Assembly: GCA_945870425.1 (NCBI GenBank)
Contig: CAMBSD010000013.1
Coordinates: 1 to 64,000 of the forward strand
From: Chitinophaga pinensis
GTDB lineage: Bacteria; Bacteroidota; Bacteroidia; UKL13-3
Length of the DNA stretch: 64,000 bases
Direction: 5' to 3'
Made by a program: the position numbers and the translations under genes. This document shows positions 33,163-43,366 of this stretch, one piece after another. How positions within the stretch are numbered: the first letter of the stretch is position 1; the number at the start of each line of letters is the position of its first letter. The notes under the pieces are model-generated. The model worked only from the letters and a program-made list of their open reading frames with translations, was not told the origin of the DNA and ran no database searches.

Positions 33163-33822
33163 ATGAAAAAAGCAATAGTCATAGGAGCAACAGGATTGGT
33201 TGGCAAAAACTTAGTTTACCAATTACTTAAAAGTAATGATTATTCTAAAGTAGTATTAGTTTTACGAAAGGAAATGGTCATTAGTGACCCCAAACTAGAG
33301 CAACATATTATCAATTTTGATAATATGTCTGAATATGCTGATTTGTTTAAGGTTGACGAGGTGTTTTGTTGTTTAGGAAGCACCATAAAAAAAGCTGAAA
33401 CAAAAGAAGCTTTTGAAAAAGTAGATCGCTATTATTGCTTTATGGCCGCGACATTAGCCCGCGCTAATGGTGTTACACATTTTTTAATGGTATCGGCTTT
33501 AGGCGCCAACAAGTATTCAAACATTTTTTATAATAGGGTTAAGGGTGAGGCTGAAGATGATGTGGATAAATTAGGATTTTTGTGTACCAGTATTTTTAGA
33601 CCATCTTTGCTTACCGGCTCTCGATCAGAATTTAGGTTTAGTGAATGGTTAGGTATTTTGATAATGAAGCCCTTCACTGTTTTCTTAAAAGGCAAACTTC
33701 AAAAATACGCGCTCATTAGTGGCGAAAACGTGGCAAAGGCCATGGTGAAAAGTGCCTCCTTGTATAGGGGTGGAAAACATATTTATGAGGGAGATAAGAT
33801 AATTAACCTCTTAAATATTTAA
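33163..33822 (+). CDS. NAD(P)-binding oxidoreductase (atypical SDR, HTATIP2/TIP30-like)
   Basis: A 219-residue Rossmann protein. 'KKAIVIGATGLVGKNLVYQLL' contains the GATGxxG dinucleotide motif (residues 7-13). 'VDEVFCCLGSTIKKA' and 'YYCFMAATLARANGVTHFLMVSALGANKYSNIFYNRVKGEAE' carry the Ser-Ala-Leu-Gly-Ala and YxxxK-type region (Y...RVKGEAE) of the TIP30-like atypical SDRs. 'SIFRPSLLTGSRSE' is the family substrate-side loop. The natural substrate is unknown, and the neighbours (an AIM24-like gene and tRNA-His) give no clue. Confidence 0.85.
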   Translation: MKKAIVIGATGLVGKNLVYQLLKSNDYSKVVLVLRKEMVISDPKLEQHIINFDNMSEYADLFKVDEVFCCLGSTIKKAETKEAFEKVDRYYCFMAATLARANGVTHFLMVSALGANKYSNIFYNRVKGEAEDDVDKLGFLCTSIFRPSLLTGSRSEFRFSEWLGILIMKPFTVFLKGKLQKYALISGENVAKAMVKSASLYRGGKHIYEGDKIINLLNI

Positions 33823-33890
33823 TTTTTTTAGCACAAAGTTTTGTCTATACACTCTGCATCCTTACATTTGCACTCTCAAAAAAAATAAAT

Positions 33891-33968
33891 GGTGGTTTTA
33901 GCTCAGTTGGTTAGAGCGCCTGATTGTGGTTCAGGAGGTCGTGGGTTCGAGCCCCATATTCCACCCCA
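33891..33968 (+). tRNA. tRNA-His (GTG anticodon)
   Basis: The cloverleaf reads D arm GCTC...GAGC, anticodon arm CCTGA-TTGTGGT-TCAGG with GTG as anticodon, and T arm GTGGG-TTCGAGC-CCCAT. G at 33891 is the extra 5' G typical of tRNA-His; it faces C73 at 33965, and CCA is encoded at 33966-33968. The acceptor stem GTGGTTT/ATTCCAC has two adjacent T-T mismatches (positions 5-68 and 6-67). The variable loop AGGTC is normal. A terminator follows immediately. Confidence 0.93.
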
Positions 33969-33972
33969 AAAT

Positions 33973-34003
33973 AAAAAAAGCCTTGAACTTCAAGGCTTTT
34001 TTT
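33973..34003 (+). terminator. Intrinsic terminator after tRNA-His
   Basis: AGCCTTGA (33979-33986) and TCAAGGCT (33990-33997) pair around ACT, with an A-run before and a T-run to 34003 after. Confidence 0.9.
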
Positions 34004-34177
34004 ATGTCTTTTCTGGAGATTTTTCGTTTGTTAGTTTAATTAGTCATTTATTTTATTTAATCTATTATGCTGATTATTTACCACAAAAAATGAATTGATA
34101 TCTTCTATGGCATACCTTAAAACCACCAATTGTAGCTTCCATAATTTTTTTATGCCCTAAATGACAAGAAAATAACA

Positions 34178-34206
34178 TTTGCTTATTTCTTATCTTCTTA
34201 CTTTTG
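34178..34206 (+). promoter_or_regulatory. Promoter of the Rieske lipoprotein gene (perfect consensus)
   Basis: TTTG (34178-34181), 17 bases and TActTTTG (34199-34206) match the Bacteroidota -33/-7 consensus exactly. This excludes the in-frame TTG at 34204 as a start codon, because it lies inside the -7 element. Confidence 0.75.
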
Positions 34207-34224
34207 AATCAAAAGAAAATGATT

Positions 34225-34641
34225 ATGGACAGAAAAGAATTTTTATCGCAAATGGGCCTTGGAGTGGCTTCCTTGCTTGTGCCAGTTTGCATTGGTGGTT
34301 TGTCTAGTTGCTCAAAAGTAGGTTCTGGAACGCCTGCACCCAGCAATGTTGATTTTACCATTGATACTAGCAAAGGGGCCTTGTCTGTAAATGGCGGTTA
34401 CTTATTACAAAGTGGTGTAATTGTAGCAAGAACTAAAACAGGAACATTTATAGCTGTTTCGGCTGCCTGCACACACGAAGGAACGAACGTAAACTATAGT
34501 TCGTCAAGTGCTAGTTTTATTTGCCCTAATCATGGTGCTAGATTCAATGAGTCAGGTGCAGTAACACAAGGACCCGCTTCAAAAAGTTTAACCAAATATA
34601 ACACTATCCTAACTGGCATGAGCTTGAGGGTTTATTCATAA
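34225..34641 (+). CDS. Small Rieske-type [2Fe-2S] lipoprotein
   Basis: About 138 residues from the ATG at 34225; an ATG two codons earlier (34219) is equally possible. The N-terminus 'MDRKEFLSQMGLGVASLLVPVCIGGLSSCSK' combines a Tat-like start with a lipobox (LSSC), so the protein is probably a lipid-anchored periplasmic protein. The cluster ligands are Cys/His in 'ACTHEGT' (CxH) and 'FICPNHGARFNESG' (CxxH), giving one complete Rieske centre. It ends 'LRVYS'. It probably transfers electrons or is the ferredoxin part of an oxidoreductase, but no partner gene is adjacent. The two cysteines that form the disulfide in bc1-type Rieske proteins are not obvious. Confidence 0.88.
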   Translation: MDRKEFLSQMGLGVASLLVPVCIGGLSSCSKVGSGTPAPSNVDFTIDTSKGALSVNGGYLLQSGVIVARTKTGTFIAVSAACTHEGTNVNYSSSSASFICPNHGARFNESGAVTQGPASKSLTKYNTILTGMSLRVYS

Positions 34642-34670
34642 AAAAAGCTGCTCACTGAGCAGCTTTTTTT
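34640..34670. terminator. Bidirectional terminator between the Rieske gene and gyrB
   Basis: AAAAAAAGCTGCTC (34640-34653) and GAGCAGCTTTTTTT (34657-34670) pair perfectly around a 3-base loop, between two convergent genes. Confidence 0.9.
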
Positions 34671-34682
34671 ATGATTTTAATA

Positions 34683-36671
<1,989 letters not shown>

Positions 36672-36899
36672 TTAGTCTTATAGCCTTGTTTTACCTAATT
36701 CTCGAACATATATTTCTTATATGTTTTTCCACATTTTTTACGCACTAATTTAAGTAGCTAATTATGAATAGCTGAATGAATGTAGGTTTCGAAAAGACCT
36801 ATGATAATGAAAGGATTGCTTGTAGGAAAATAATGACAAAATATTTAAGGATTCATGAAATAATAATACTGAACCTATTTAAATGTTTTTAACTTATAG

Positions 36900-37364
36900 T
36901 TAGGCTAGAGATCTTCTTAAATCCCTATCCACATCACGCGATTTGATGCTTTCTCTTTTGTCAAATTCTTTCTTTCCTTGTCCTACTGCTATTTCAAGTT
37001 TTACAAAACCTCTATCGGATAAATAAAGTTTTAATGGAATAATGGCAAAACCCTTTTCAGAGGCTTTGTTTTTTAGTTTGCGCAGTTCAATTTTTTTGAG
37101 CAATAGTTTCCTAACACCAAAGGGCTCGTGGTTGTAATGACCTCCCTGTTTCCAAATCCCCACGTTCATACCCTTGATATACAATTCGGTTTTATCTCCT
37201 TCTTGTTTCACAAAACAAAAAGCATCACTAATATTGGCATTTCCTTCTCTAATGGATTTTACCTCGGTACCGCTAAGAACAATACCAGCATTGTATTTGG
37301 TATGTAATTGGTATTCAAAGCTCGCTTTTTTGTTAATAATGTGAATTTTCTTTTGTTCTGCCAT
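36900..37364 (-). CDS. smpB: SsrA-binding protein SmpB
   Basis: About 154 residues from the ATG at 37364 ('MAEQKKIHIINKKASFEY'); an in-frame TTG at 37373 is the alternative. 'YNAGIVLSGTEVKSIREGNANISDAFCFV', 'HYNHEPFGVRKLLLKKIELRKL', 'EKGFAIIPLKLYLSDRGFVKLEIAVGQGKKEFDKRESIKSRD' are the SmpB signatures. It delivers tmRNA to stalled ribosomes. The thioesterase gene upstream ends 1 base before this start, so the two are coupled. The tmRNA gene itself is not in this window. Confidence 0.96.
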   Translation of the reverse strand: MAEQKKIHIINKKASFEYQLHTKYNAGIVLSGTEVKSIREGNANISDAFCFVKQEGDKTELYIKGMNVGIWKQGGHYNHEPFGVRKLLLKKIELRKLKNKASEKGFAIIPLKLYLSDRGFVKLEIAVGQGKKEFDKRESIKSRDVDRDLRRSLA

Positions 37365-37365
37365 T

Positions 37366-37761
37366 TTATACAATTAGTGAATTGAAAATCTGATTTATCT
37401 TTTCTTTTTTTAATATTTTCTGACCTTGTTTGCCGAATGCAATCAATCGTTCTCCTACTTTGGCTTCATATGAACAAATTATTTCGTTCTTTGTAAGGCG
37501 CTCAACAGTTGCAGTAAAAATCACTTGGTTATTTACGAGTGAAGGACTTTGGTGTTCAATGGTCAAAAATGTGCCAATTCCCTCTTCATCCTCCTCTTTC
37601 ATTTCCAACACAAACAACCTGCAACACCATTCAGCATCTCTACCAAGTGCAAATGTAGCATAAACGGGGTGAACTTGTCCACTATCAAAATTGGCAGTAT
37701 CAGCATCGTTAACAATTTTAGAAAATGTTTTTCTGTCGCCAACTTTAAATAGGTTTTTCAT
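37366..37761 (-). CDS. Hotdog-fold thioesterase (FlK-like)
   Basis: A 131-residue single hotdog domain: 'KTFSKIVNDADTANFDSGQVHPVYATFALGRDAEWCCRLFV', then the acidic loop 'MKEEDEEGIGTFLTIEHQSPSLVNNQVIFTATVERLTKNEIICSYEAKVGERLIAFGKQGQKIL'. The HPVYATFxLGRxAEW and 'TxxxIEHQSP' patterns match the fluoroacetyl-CoA thioesterase-like subfamily, which in most bacteria hydrolyses ordinary acyl-CoAs of unknown identity. It lies directly upstream of smpB. Confidence 0.8.
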   Translation of the reverse strand: MKNLFKVGDRKTFSKIVNDADTANFDSGQVHPVYATFALGRDAEWCCRLFVLEMKEEDEEGIGTFLTIEHQSPSLVNNQVIFTATVERLTKNEIICSYEAKVGERLIAFGKQGQKILKKEKINQIFNSLIV

Positions 37762-37837
37762 ACCGCGAATAAAATATTTTCAAAAGAGATTATTCTATTT
37801 TTAATATTTTTACTAATCTTGACAAATCCTAGAAACA

Positions 37838-38713
37838 ATGTTTGTAAGCGGTTTTACCATAGCTCGTAATGTAATAAAGTACGATTACCCAATTAAAGAA
37901 GCCATACTTTCGATACTTCCCATGGTAGACGAGATGGTAGTGCTTGTGGGTCATAGCGAGGATGATACCGAGAATTATATTCGTTCTATCCAAGACCCGA
38001 AGATTAAAATTTTCAATTCTGTTTGGGATGATAAATTGAGAGAGGGCGGGAGGGTGCTGGCGGATGAGACTAATAAGGCATTTGCCAAAATAAACCCTAA
38101 GGCAGATTGGGCTTTTTATATTCAGGCAGATGAATGTGTGCACGAAAAATATCATGATGTCATAAAACAAACATTACTCAAATATAGACAAAATAAGAGT
38201 ATTGATGGACTCTTATTCAACTACACCCATTTTTATGGAAGTTATGATTATGTGGCCACTTCGAGAAGTTTTTATAAGAGTGAGATAAGGATAATTAGAA
38301 ATGATAAGAATATTCTCTCTCATGGAGATGCTCAAGGTTTCAGGTTTAGCAATGGAAGTAAATTGCATGTTAAACAAGTTGAAGCCAATATTTTTCACTA
38401 CGGCTGGGTGAAACACCCAATGAAGATGACTGAAAAAGTGAAGGGTTTTCATAAAATGTGGCACACAGATGATTGGATTGAAAGTCAGCAAAACTTGAAT
38501 AATGAATGGGATTATAATTTGGTGGAAAAGGCTGAAAAGTACTATGAAACCCATCCAATTGTTATGCTTGAAAGAATCAAATTGAAAAATTGGAATTTTG
38601 AGTTTGACCAAAGTAAAGTGAAAGTGAGTTTGAAAAATACTATAATCTATTTGATTGAGAAATATTTGGGTTATAGCATAGCAGAGTATAAAAATTATAT
38701 ATTGCTCAAATGA
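37838..38713 (+). CDS. Family 2-like glycosyltransferase
   Basis: A 291-residue cytoplasmic protein. 'MFVSGFTIARNVIKYDYPIKEAILSILPMVDEMVVLVGHSEDDT' is the N-terminal GT-A nucleotide-sugar-binding half of the WaaE/KdtX-like GT2 group, and 'WAFYIQADECVHEKYHDVI' (about residues 90-108) carries a DxD-like 'ADE' metal site. The C-terminal half is rich in His, Trp and aromatic residues ('GYSIAEYKNYIL'). It probably adds a sugar to a surface glycan or lipid A core. It overlaps the O-antigen ligase gene by 4 bases (ATGA), so the two are translated together. Confidence 0.8.
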   Translation: MFVSGFTIARNVIKYDYPIKEAILSILPMVDEMVVLVGHSEDDTENYIRSIQDPKIKIFNSVWDDKLREGGRVLADETNKAFAKINPKADWAFYIQADECVHEKYHDVIKQTLLKYRQNKSIDGLLFNYTHFYGSYDYVATSRSFYKSEIRIIRNDKNILSHGDAQGFRFSNGSKLHVKQVEANIFHYGWVKHPMKMTEKVKGFHKMWHTDDWIESQQNLNNEWDYNLVEKAEKYYETHPIVMLERIKLKNWNFEFDQSKVKVSLKNTIIYLIEKYLGYSIAEYKNYILLK

Positions 38714-39948
38714 AATGGCTCAATCCATATCAAGATAGATTGCTAATCTTCTTCTCGTGTTTGCTCTTAGCAGGTATTTTTTTTATTGATTCTGCTCGTT
38801 CTCTTGCTAGTATTAGCATGATTGGAATGGCCTTAACAGCGATAATGACTTTAAAGACGAAAGGGCTGAAAACAAAATTTATTGGTCGTAAAGATTTGTT
38901 AGTACTATCAGGTTTGTTTTTATTTTTATTGCCTTCAGTATTTTATTCCGATAACCTGGATTATTTTTTTGAAAGACTTCAAATTCAATTGCCTTTTCTT
39001 ATTCTCCCATTGGCATTTATTTTTTTTAAACCATTAAGTAATCGGCAATTTATGCTTGTCTATTATTTCTTTTTAATAGGTGTTTTTATTATTTCATTGG
39101 ATGCCTTTGTTAATTATGTTAATAATAGTGAGGTTATTAATCAGATGTATTTACAAAGTCAAGTGATGCCTACCATTGTTAGTCATCATCCCACCTTTAG
39201 CATCATGATTACTTTTGCTATTTATGTGGCCTATTATCTTTACAAGCATCAGTTTTATGCGTTTAATAAAAATGAGAGATTTGTAATTGCTACTCTAGGC
39301 ATATTGCTGTTTACTTTCCTGCATATTTTCTCAGTAAGAAGTGGCTTATTGGCAATCTATGTGCTTATTCTAATTGAGTTTTATAAATTTATATTTATCA
39401 AAAAGCAATATAAAACAGGACTTTTGAGTTTGTTTTTTTCTCTATTGATTGGATTCACTACTTTTTTACTTTCACCAACTATTCGCAATAAAGTTGAAAA
39501 CACCAGAAGTGATATTTCGAGCACTGAAAATGGTAAAATTAATAATCAATCTTTAGGTAGTAGGGTGGCTTCGTGCCGCATTGCTATTGCCATTGCAGAT
39601 AGTACCTCTTGGCTCATGGGAAGCGGTTTAGGAGATTTGCAAGATTTGAGTGATTATATGTGGACTACAAAATATCCTGATGTAACGAAGAGGATTATTC
39701 CGCATAATCAATTTTTGTTTTACTTAGCCGCAACAGGCATTATTGGTTCCCTTGTATTTATTTTTTGCTTGCTTTTTCCTTTGCTCTATCACAGCAATTT
39801 TAAGCATCCTTTGTTAAGCGTGCATTATATCATAATGTTAATAGCATTAATGTTTGAAGCTTTTTTTCAGACCCAATTGGGGGTAGCTTATTGCCTAATC
39901 TTTATTCTTTTGCCGCTGAATCAAACAGCAACATGGCAAAATGATTAA
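38710..39948 (+). CDS. O-antigen ligase / polymerase family membrane protein
   Basis: A 412-residue protein with about ten hydrophobic helices, including 'LLIFFSCLLLAGIFFI', 'LLSLFFSLLIGFTTFLLS' and 'FLFYLAATGIIGSLVFIFCLLFPLLY'. The periplasmic loop between about 255 and 345 holds 'WLMGSGLGDLQ' and 'IPHNQFLFYLAATGIIG', where the conserved Arg/Gly and HNxxL of the Wzy_C/WaaL family lie. It attaches or polymerises glycan on a lipid carrier at the periplasmic face of the inner membrane. It shares an operon with the glycosyltransferase before it and converges on the RemB-like gene with a 10-base gap. Confidence 0.85.
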   Translation: MKWLNPYQDRLLIFFSCLLLAGIFFIDSARSLASISMIGMALTAIMTLKTKGLKTKFIGRKDLLVLSGLFLFLLPSVFYSDNLDYFFERLQIQLPFLILPLAFIFFKPLSNRQFMLVYYFFLIGVFIISLDAFVNYVNNSEVINQMYLQSQVMPTIVSHHPTFSIMITFAIYVAYYLYKHQFYAFNKNERFVIATLGILLFTFLHIFSVRSGLLAIYVLILIEFYKFIFIKKQYKTGLLSLFFSLLIGFTTFLLSPTIRNKVENTRSDISSTENGKINNQSLGSRVASCRIAIAIADSTSWLMGSGLGDLQDLSDYMWTTKYPDVTKRIIPHNQFLFYLAATGIIGSLVFIFCLLFPLLYHSNFKHPLLSVHYIIMLIALMFEAFFQTQLGVAYCLIFILLPLNQTATWQND

Positions 39949-39958
39949 TTGTTATTTC

Positions 39959-41650
39959 CTAAAAATCCCAATTTTTTGGAGCTATGTTTAATCGAATTCC
40001 CAAAGAAATATAAGCAGATTCGTTTTCAAATTCTTTTAACACACTGGTAGTTTTTCTAAAAGTAAATTTAAAATCCAAAAACAAATTATGTTTGGGCATA
40101 TAACTGCAAGTCAAGTCGATTAAATATAAATTTGTCAATACCCCTTGACCAATTACCACGCCATATTCTCTAGGCTTATTTGTATAACTTAGGCCGATAT
40201 TTTTACCCCAGTTACTGCGATTCGTATCATTGCCATAGGTGGCATAAATGGCTTTTGCTGTAATATTAAGCCTATTGATTGGCTGGTACCTTACAATCCC
40301 AATAAACTCTTTAAAGTTAGCGCCAAGTGGATGCGCCATAGGTTGACGGTAATTGGTAAATGTCATTCTTTCACTTTGAGAAGTATACATATATGGTCGA
40401 CAAATATTAACTTCAGCTTGTGCATCAAGATTTTTAACTCCAAACATATCAATGTATTTTAAACCCAATTGATAAGCGTATTTGTTGCCAAACCAATTCC
40501 TATCGCTCAACATTTCTGATAGGATAAATTCGCTGATCAAAAATTGTCCATAGGCCTGAAAATGCTTTTTAAAATTCCACTTAAAATTTGCTCCAATAAT
40601 AGCTTTGTCTATACTATTTAAGCTGTTTTCAACTGCTTTATAGAAAATAATAGGATTTAAGTATTGTACATCAAATGTATTACCTCCTTGTATGCTGCTA
40701 TCTCTATTAAAAATGATTGTTTCGAAAAGTCCTAAGTTGAAGTTCTTTTTTATATTGATTGACAAGTGATGTGTAGCTGTATATTGCCTTTTACTTATAG
40801 CTTCGCCAGTTCCTCCATTAGGCAGTGGGTATTGAAGTTGTTGAGCAAAAATATTTGTATAGTTAAATTTCCAAATCCTGGTATTTAGCCGAAGGAAAAC
40901 ATAGTCTCTGCTGAAATCAGAGAGTATAAAGGTTCTAAATCCATCTCCAATAAAATTTCTTCCAGTGCCAAACTGAAAATCCATGTATTTATTTGGTGAA
41001 ACTGTAAAATAGCCACTTGCAAGAAAATAATTATAAGAATTCGGGTTGGGTATATTTTTATAAAAGCCTACTCCAGGTATGACTTGTTTTTCTTTAATAA
41101 GTTCCGAAACATTATAGTTTGGCTTAATAATCTCATTACTTACTTGGGTATAAAAGCCAATTTTATTAGTAATATTTCCTCTGATTTCAACACCTCTGTT
41201 ATTGATTAATGCATTTGCTCCATTCACTTTTTCACTTGAAAATTGATAGTATAAAACTGGATTTACTACCAAATTAAAATCAGGGATTTGAATAGAGTAT
41301 AGAGCTGCTTTTTTTGTATAAAAATCTTTTAAAATAGGTCTTTTAGAAGAAGTGTTTTCTGAAGAACTCCATTCGAAATTGTCGTTTTGAAGGTAGTGTA
41401 AATTGAATTCATCTTGTGAAGACAAAATGCTATCATTCATACTAAGGCTATCGGCAAATTGGGCAATAGCTTCTCTTTTATATGATTTAGTAGCTGAATG
41501 AAAAAAACGATTTGGAATCTCTCCCGATTTAATTTCCATTCTATCCAAAATATGATTTGATAAAGTACCATAACCCAAATAGGTATGTTGGGCTTTTACC
41601 TGGCTTACCAAAATAAAAAAAAGTAGAACGCTTATAACTCTATTAAACAT
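39959..41650 (-). CDS. RemB / Wzi-like outer-membrane beta-barrel protein
   Basis: A 563-residue exported protein. The signal peptide ends 'LVSQVKAQ'. A periplasmic N-terminal part with 'HTYLGYGTLSNHILDRMEIKSG' is followed by a barrel of alternating strands containing 'DFQFGTGRNFIGDGFRTFILSDFSRDYVFLRLNT' (about 230-265), a pattern I associate with RemB of Flavobacterium gliding and with Wzi capsule-assembly proteins. It ends 'GIRLNIAPKNWDF', suitable for barrel insertion. It may act in surface polysaccharide attachment or gliding; the adjacent glycosyltransferase/ligase genes fit the former. It lies 14 bases behind coaD. Confidence 0.7.
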   Translation of the reverse strand: MFNRVISVLLFFILVSQVKAQHTYLGYGTLSNHILDRMEIKSGEIPNRFFHSATKSYKREAIAQFADSLSMNDSILSSQDEFNLHYLQNDNFEWSSSENTSSKRPILKDFYTKKAALYSIQIPDFNLVVNPVLYYQFSSEKVNGANALINNRGVEIRGNITNKIGFYTQVSNEIIKPNYNVSELIKEKQVIPGVGFYKNIPNPNSYNYFLASGYFTVSPNKYMDFQFGTGRNFIGDGFRTFILSDFSRDYVFLRLNTRIWKFNYTNIFAQQLQYPLPNGGTGEAISKRQYTATHHLSINIKKNFNLGLFETIIFNRDSSIQGGNTFDVQYLNPIIFYKAVENSLNSIDKAIIGANFKWNFKKHFQAYGQFLISEFILSEMLSDRNWFGNKYAYQLGLKYIDMFGVKNLDAQAEVNICRPYMYTSQSERMTFTNYRQPMAHPLGANFKEFIGIVRYQPINRLNITAKAIYATYGNDTNRSNWGKNIGLSYTNKPREYGVVIGQGVLTNLYLIDLTCSYMPKHNLFLDFKFTFRKTTSVLKEFENESAYISLGIRLNIAPKNWDF

Positions 41651-41664
41651 AAAATTGAAGGAAA

Positions 41665-42123
41665 TTAAAAAGTAACTTCTTTTGGCAAAAACTTAGCGGT
41701 ATCACCGCCATTTCGGATTAAATCCCTGACAACGGATGAACTTATAGGCGTATAAGCGGGGTCGCACATTAAAAAAATAGTCTCAGTTTGAGGATGTATG
41801 ATTTTATTCATTTGAGCGATGTTTTTTTCATAATCAAAATCGGCCATGGTTCTTATTCCCCTTAGGATATATTTGGCTCCAATAGTATCACAAAAATTAA
41901 CTGTTAAGCCTTCATATGACGCACCTCTAACTTTGTCTGTGTATGAAAAAATATTGTTTACCCAATTTACCCTTTGCTCTAAATTGAACAAAGTAACTTT
42001 GCTACTATTGTTTCCAATACCAATAACTATTTCATCAAAAAGTGGCATGGCACGCTCTATAATGTTCACATGCCCAATGGTTATTGGGTCGAAAGTACCT
42101 GGAAATAACGCAATACGTTTCAT
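41665..42123 (-). CDS. coaD: Phosphopantetheine adenylyltransferase
   Basis: A 152-residue nucleotidyltransferase for the fourth step of coenzyme A synthesis (4'-phosphopantetheine plus ATP to dephospho-CoA). The N-terminal 'ALFPGTFDPITIGHVNIIERA' holds the T/HxGH-type motif. 'YILRGIRTMADFDYEKNIAQMNK' binds substrate, and 'TPISSSVVRDLIRNGG' holds the ISSTxVR motif. Length and motifs are normal. It is followed after 14 bases by the RemB-like gene. Confidence 0.96.
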   Translation of the reverse strand: MKRIALFPGTFDPITIGHVNIIERAMPLFDEIVIGIGNNSSKVTLFNLEQRVNWVNNIFSYTDKVRGASYEGLTVNFCDTIGAKYILRGIRTMADFDYEKNIAQMNKIIHPQTETIFLMCDPAYTPISSSVVRDLIRNGGDTAKFLPKEVTF

Positions 42124-42224
42124 AAAAACGGCTAATTAGTTTATGCGAGAATACGAAGATTCTATTTTTAATCAAAGACTTTTGTTTGTGCTGAAACTAT
42201 CGTAAAATTGCATCTTATATATTT

Positions 42225-42407
42225 ATGGAGAAGGAAATAGAATCAATACAAGATAAACCTCTTGAATGCCCTGTAAGTGTAAAGGGTAGAAGCAAGTTTA
42301 AGATGTGGATGAAACGCATTGGCGTAGCGGGTTTTTTATTTTTCTTAATCAAAGGTTTGATTTGGATTGGCATTTTCCTATTTGCAAAGGATGTTATTAG
42401 TAAATAA
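42225..42407 (+). CDS. Small single-pass membrane protein of unknown function
   Basis: A 60-residue frame with a polar, charged N-terminus containing 'RSKFKMWMKRIG' and one membrane helix 'VAGFLFFLIKGLIWIGIFLFA' (about 35-55). The positive residues before the helix suggest the N-terminus is in the cytoplasm. The frame has no shadowing gene on the other strand, and the basic 'WMKRIG.xGFLFFLIKG' pattern occurs, from memory, in other short Bacteroidota proteins. I do not recognise a function. Confidence 0.6.
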   Translation: MEKEIESIQDKPLECPVSVKGRSKFKMWMKRIGVAGFLFFLIKGLIWIGIFLFAKDVISK

Positions 42408-42465
42408 AGTGGTTTAATTTAGACTGACCTAACTTATTATTAGAATTAATAAAGTTCAGTATAAT

Positions 42466-42512
42466 GCTGCCTCTTAGGGACGTAATATTAAAAACATAGG
42501 GTAAAGCCCTAT
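42466..42512 (+). repeat. Intergenic stem-loop element upstream of kdsA
   Basis: CTGCCTCTTAGGGACGTAAT then ATTAAAAAC is followed by the hairpin ATAGGG-TAAAG-CCCTAT (42496-42512) and an A-rich stretch directly before the kdsA start. A hairpin followed by A residues is not a terminator for the plus strand. It resembles dispersed intergenic repeats I recall from Bacteroidota, but could be a cis-regulatory leader. Confidence 0.4.
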
Positions 42513-42529
42513 AAAAAAAAGAAAAGAAT

Positions 42530-43360
42530 ATGAAAAAAATAGTAAAAGTTGCAGATATTGAATGTGGTAATAATGAATTGTTTTTAATCTCAGGTCCTTG
42601 TGTTATCGAGGATGAATCAATTATGATGAAAACGGCTGAGAAGTTGAAAGAGGTATCGGAAAAATTAAAGATCAAGATGATTTACAAATCATCTTTTCAA
42701 AAAGATAACCGCAGTAGTTTAAAATATTATGATGGCCCAGGATTGGCAAAAGGTGTAGCTATTTTGGCTAAAGTCAAAGAACAATTTGGATTTCCTTTGC
42801 TTACGGATATTCATTACCCAGACCAAGCAGCTGCTGCAGGTGAAGTATGTGATGTATTGCAAATTCCGGCTTATTTGTGTATGCAATCAACCTTAATGGT
42901 AGCTGCCGCTAAAACAGGTCGTGTTATTAATATCAAACATGGTCAGTTTTTGGCCCCTGAAAATATGAAGCACCCTGTTCAAAAGTGTATTGATGCTGGT
43001 AATGATCAAGTGATATTAACAGAGCGTGGATTTACCTTCGGTTACAACGATATGGTTGTTGACCCACGTAGTTTCTTTTTAATGGGACAAATAGGTTACC
43101 CAGTGGTTTTTGATATTACGCATAGTATCAGAAAATATGGTATTCCTAGTGCAGATGCAAAAGGTGGTGCTCGCGAGTTCTTGCCTGTATTAAGCAGAGC
43201 AGGTGTGGCCGCAGGTGTAGATGGTGTATTTATCGAAACACATCCTAATCCGGCAGAAGCCTTGTGCGATGCCGCTTCACAATTATCGGTTTACGAATTA
43301 GAAGAGTTTTTAAAACCATTGATTGATATCCATAACTTGGAAGTGAGTTACAGGAAATAG
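42530..43360 (+). CDS. kdsA: 3-deoxy-8-phosphooctulonate synthase
   Basis: A 276-residue TIM-barrel enzyme condensing phosphoenolpyruvate with arabinose 5-phosphate to KDO-8-phosphate for lipopolysaccharide. 'FLISGPCVIEDE', 'IYKSSFQKDNRSSLKYYDGPGL', 'LLTDIHYPDQAA', 'LQIPAYLCMQSTLMVAAAKTGRVINIKHGQFLAPENM' and 'FDITHSIRKYG' are the family signatures. The Cys in 'LCMQST' and the NIKHGQF motif should be compared with metal-dependent and metal-independent classes. An MBL hydrolase gene follows after 6 bases. Confidence 0.95.
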   Translation: MKKIVKVADIECGNNELFLISGPCVIEDESIMMKTAEKLKEVSEKLKIKMIYKSSFQKDNRSSLKYYDGPGLAKGVAILAKVKEQFGFPLLTDIHYPDQAAAAGEVCDVLQIPAYLCMQSTLMVAAAKTGRVINIKHGQFLAPENMKHPVQKCIDAGNDQVILTERGFTFGYNDMVVDPRSFFLMGQIGYPVVFDITHSIRKYGIPSADAKGGAREFLPVLSRAGVAAGVDGVFIETHPNPAEALCDAASQLSVYELEEFLKPLIDIHNLEVSYRK

Positions 43361-43366
43361 TTCTCA

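Noticed and set aside
33889-34098. 69-codon frame 'MVVLAQLVRAPDCGSGG...' overlapping the tRNA
   Set aside because: It is the conceptual translation of the tRNA-His gene and its terminator, a well-known false gene.
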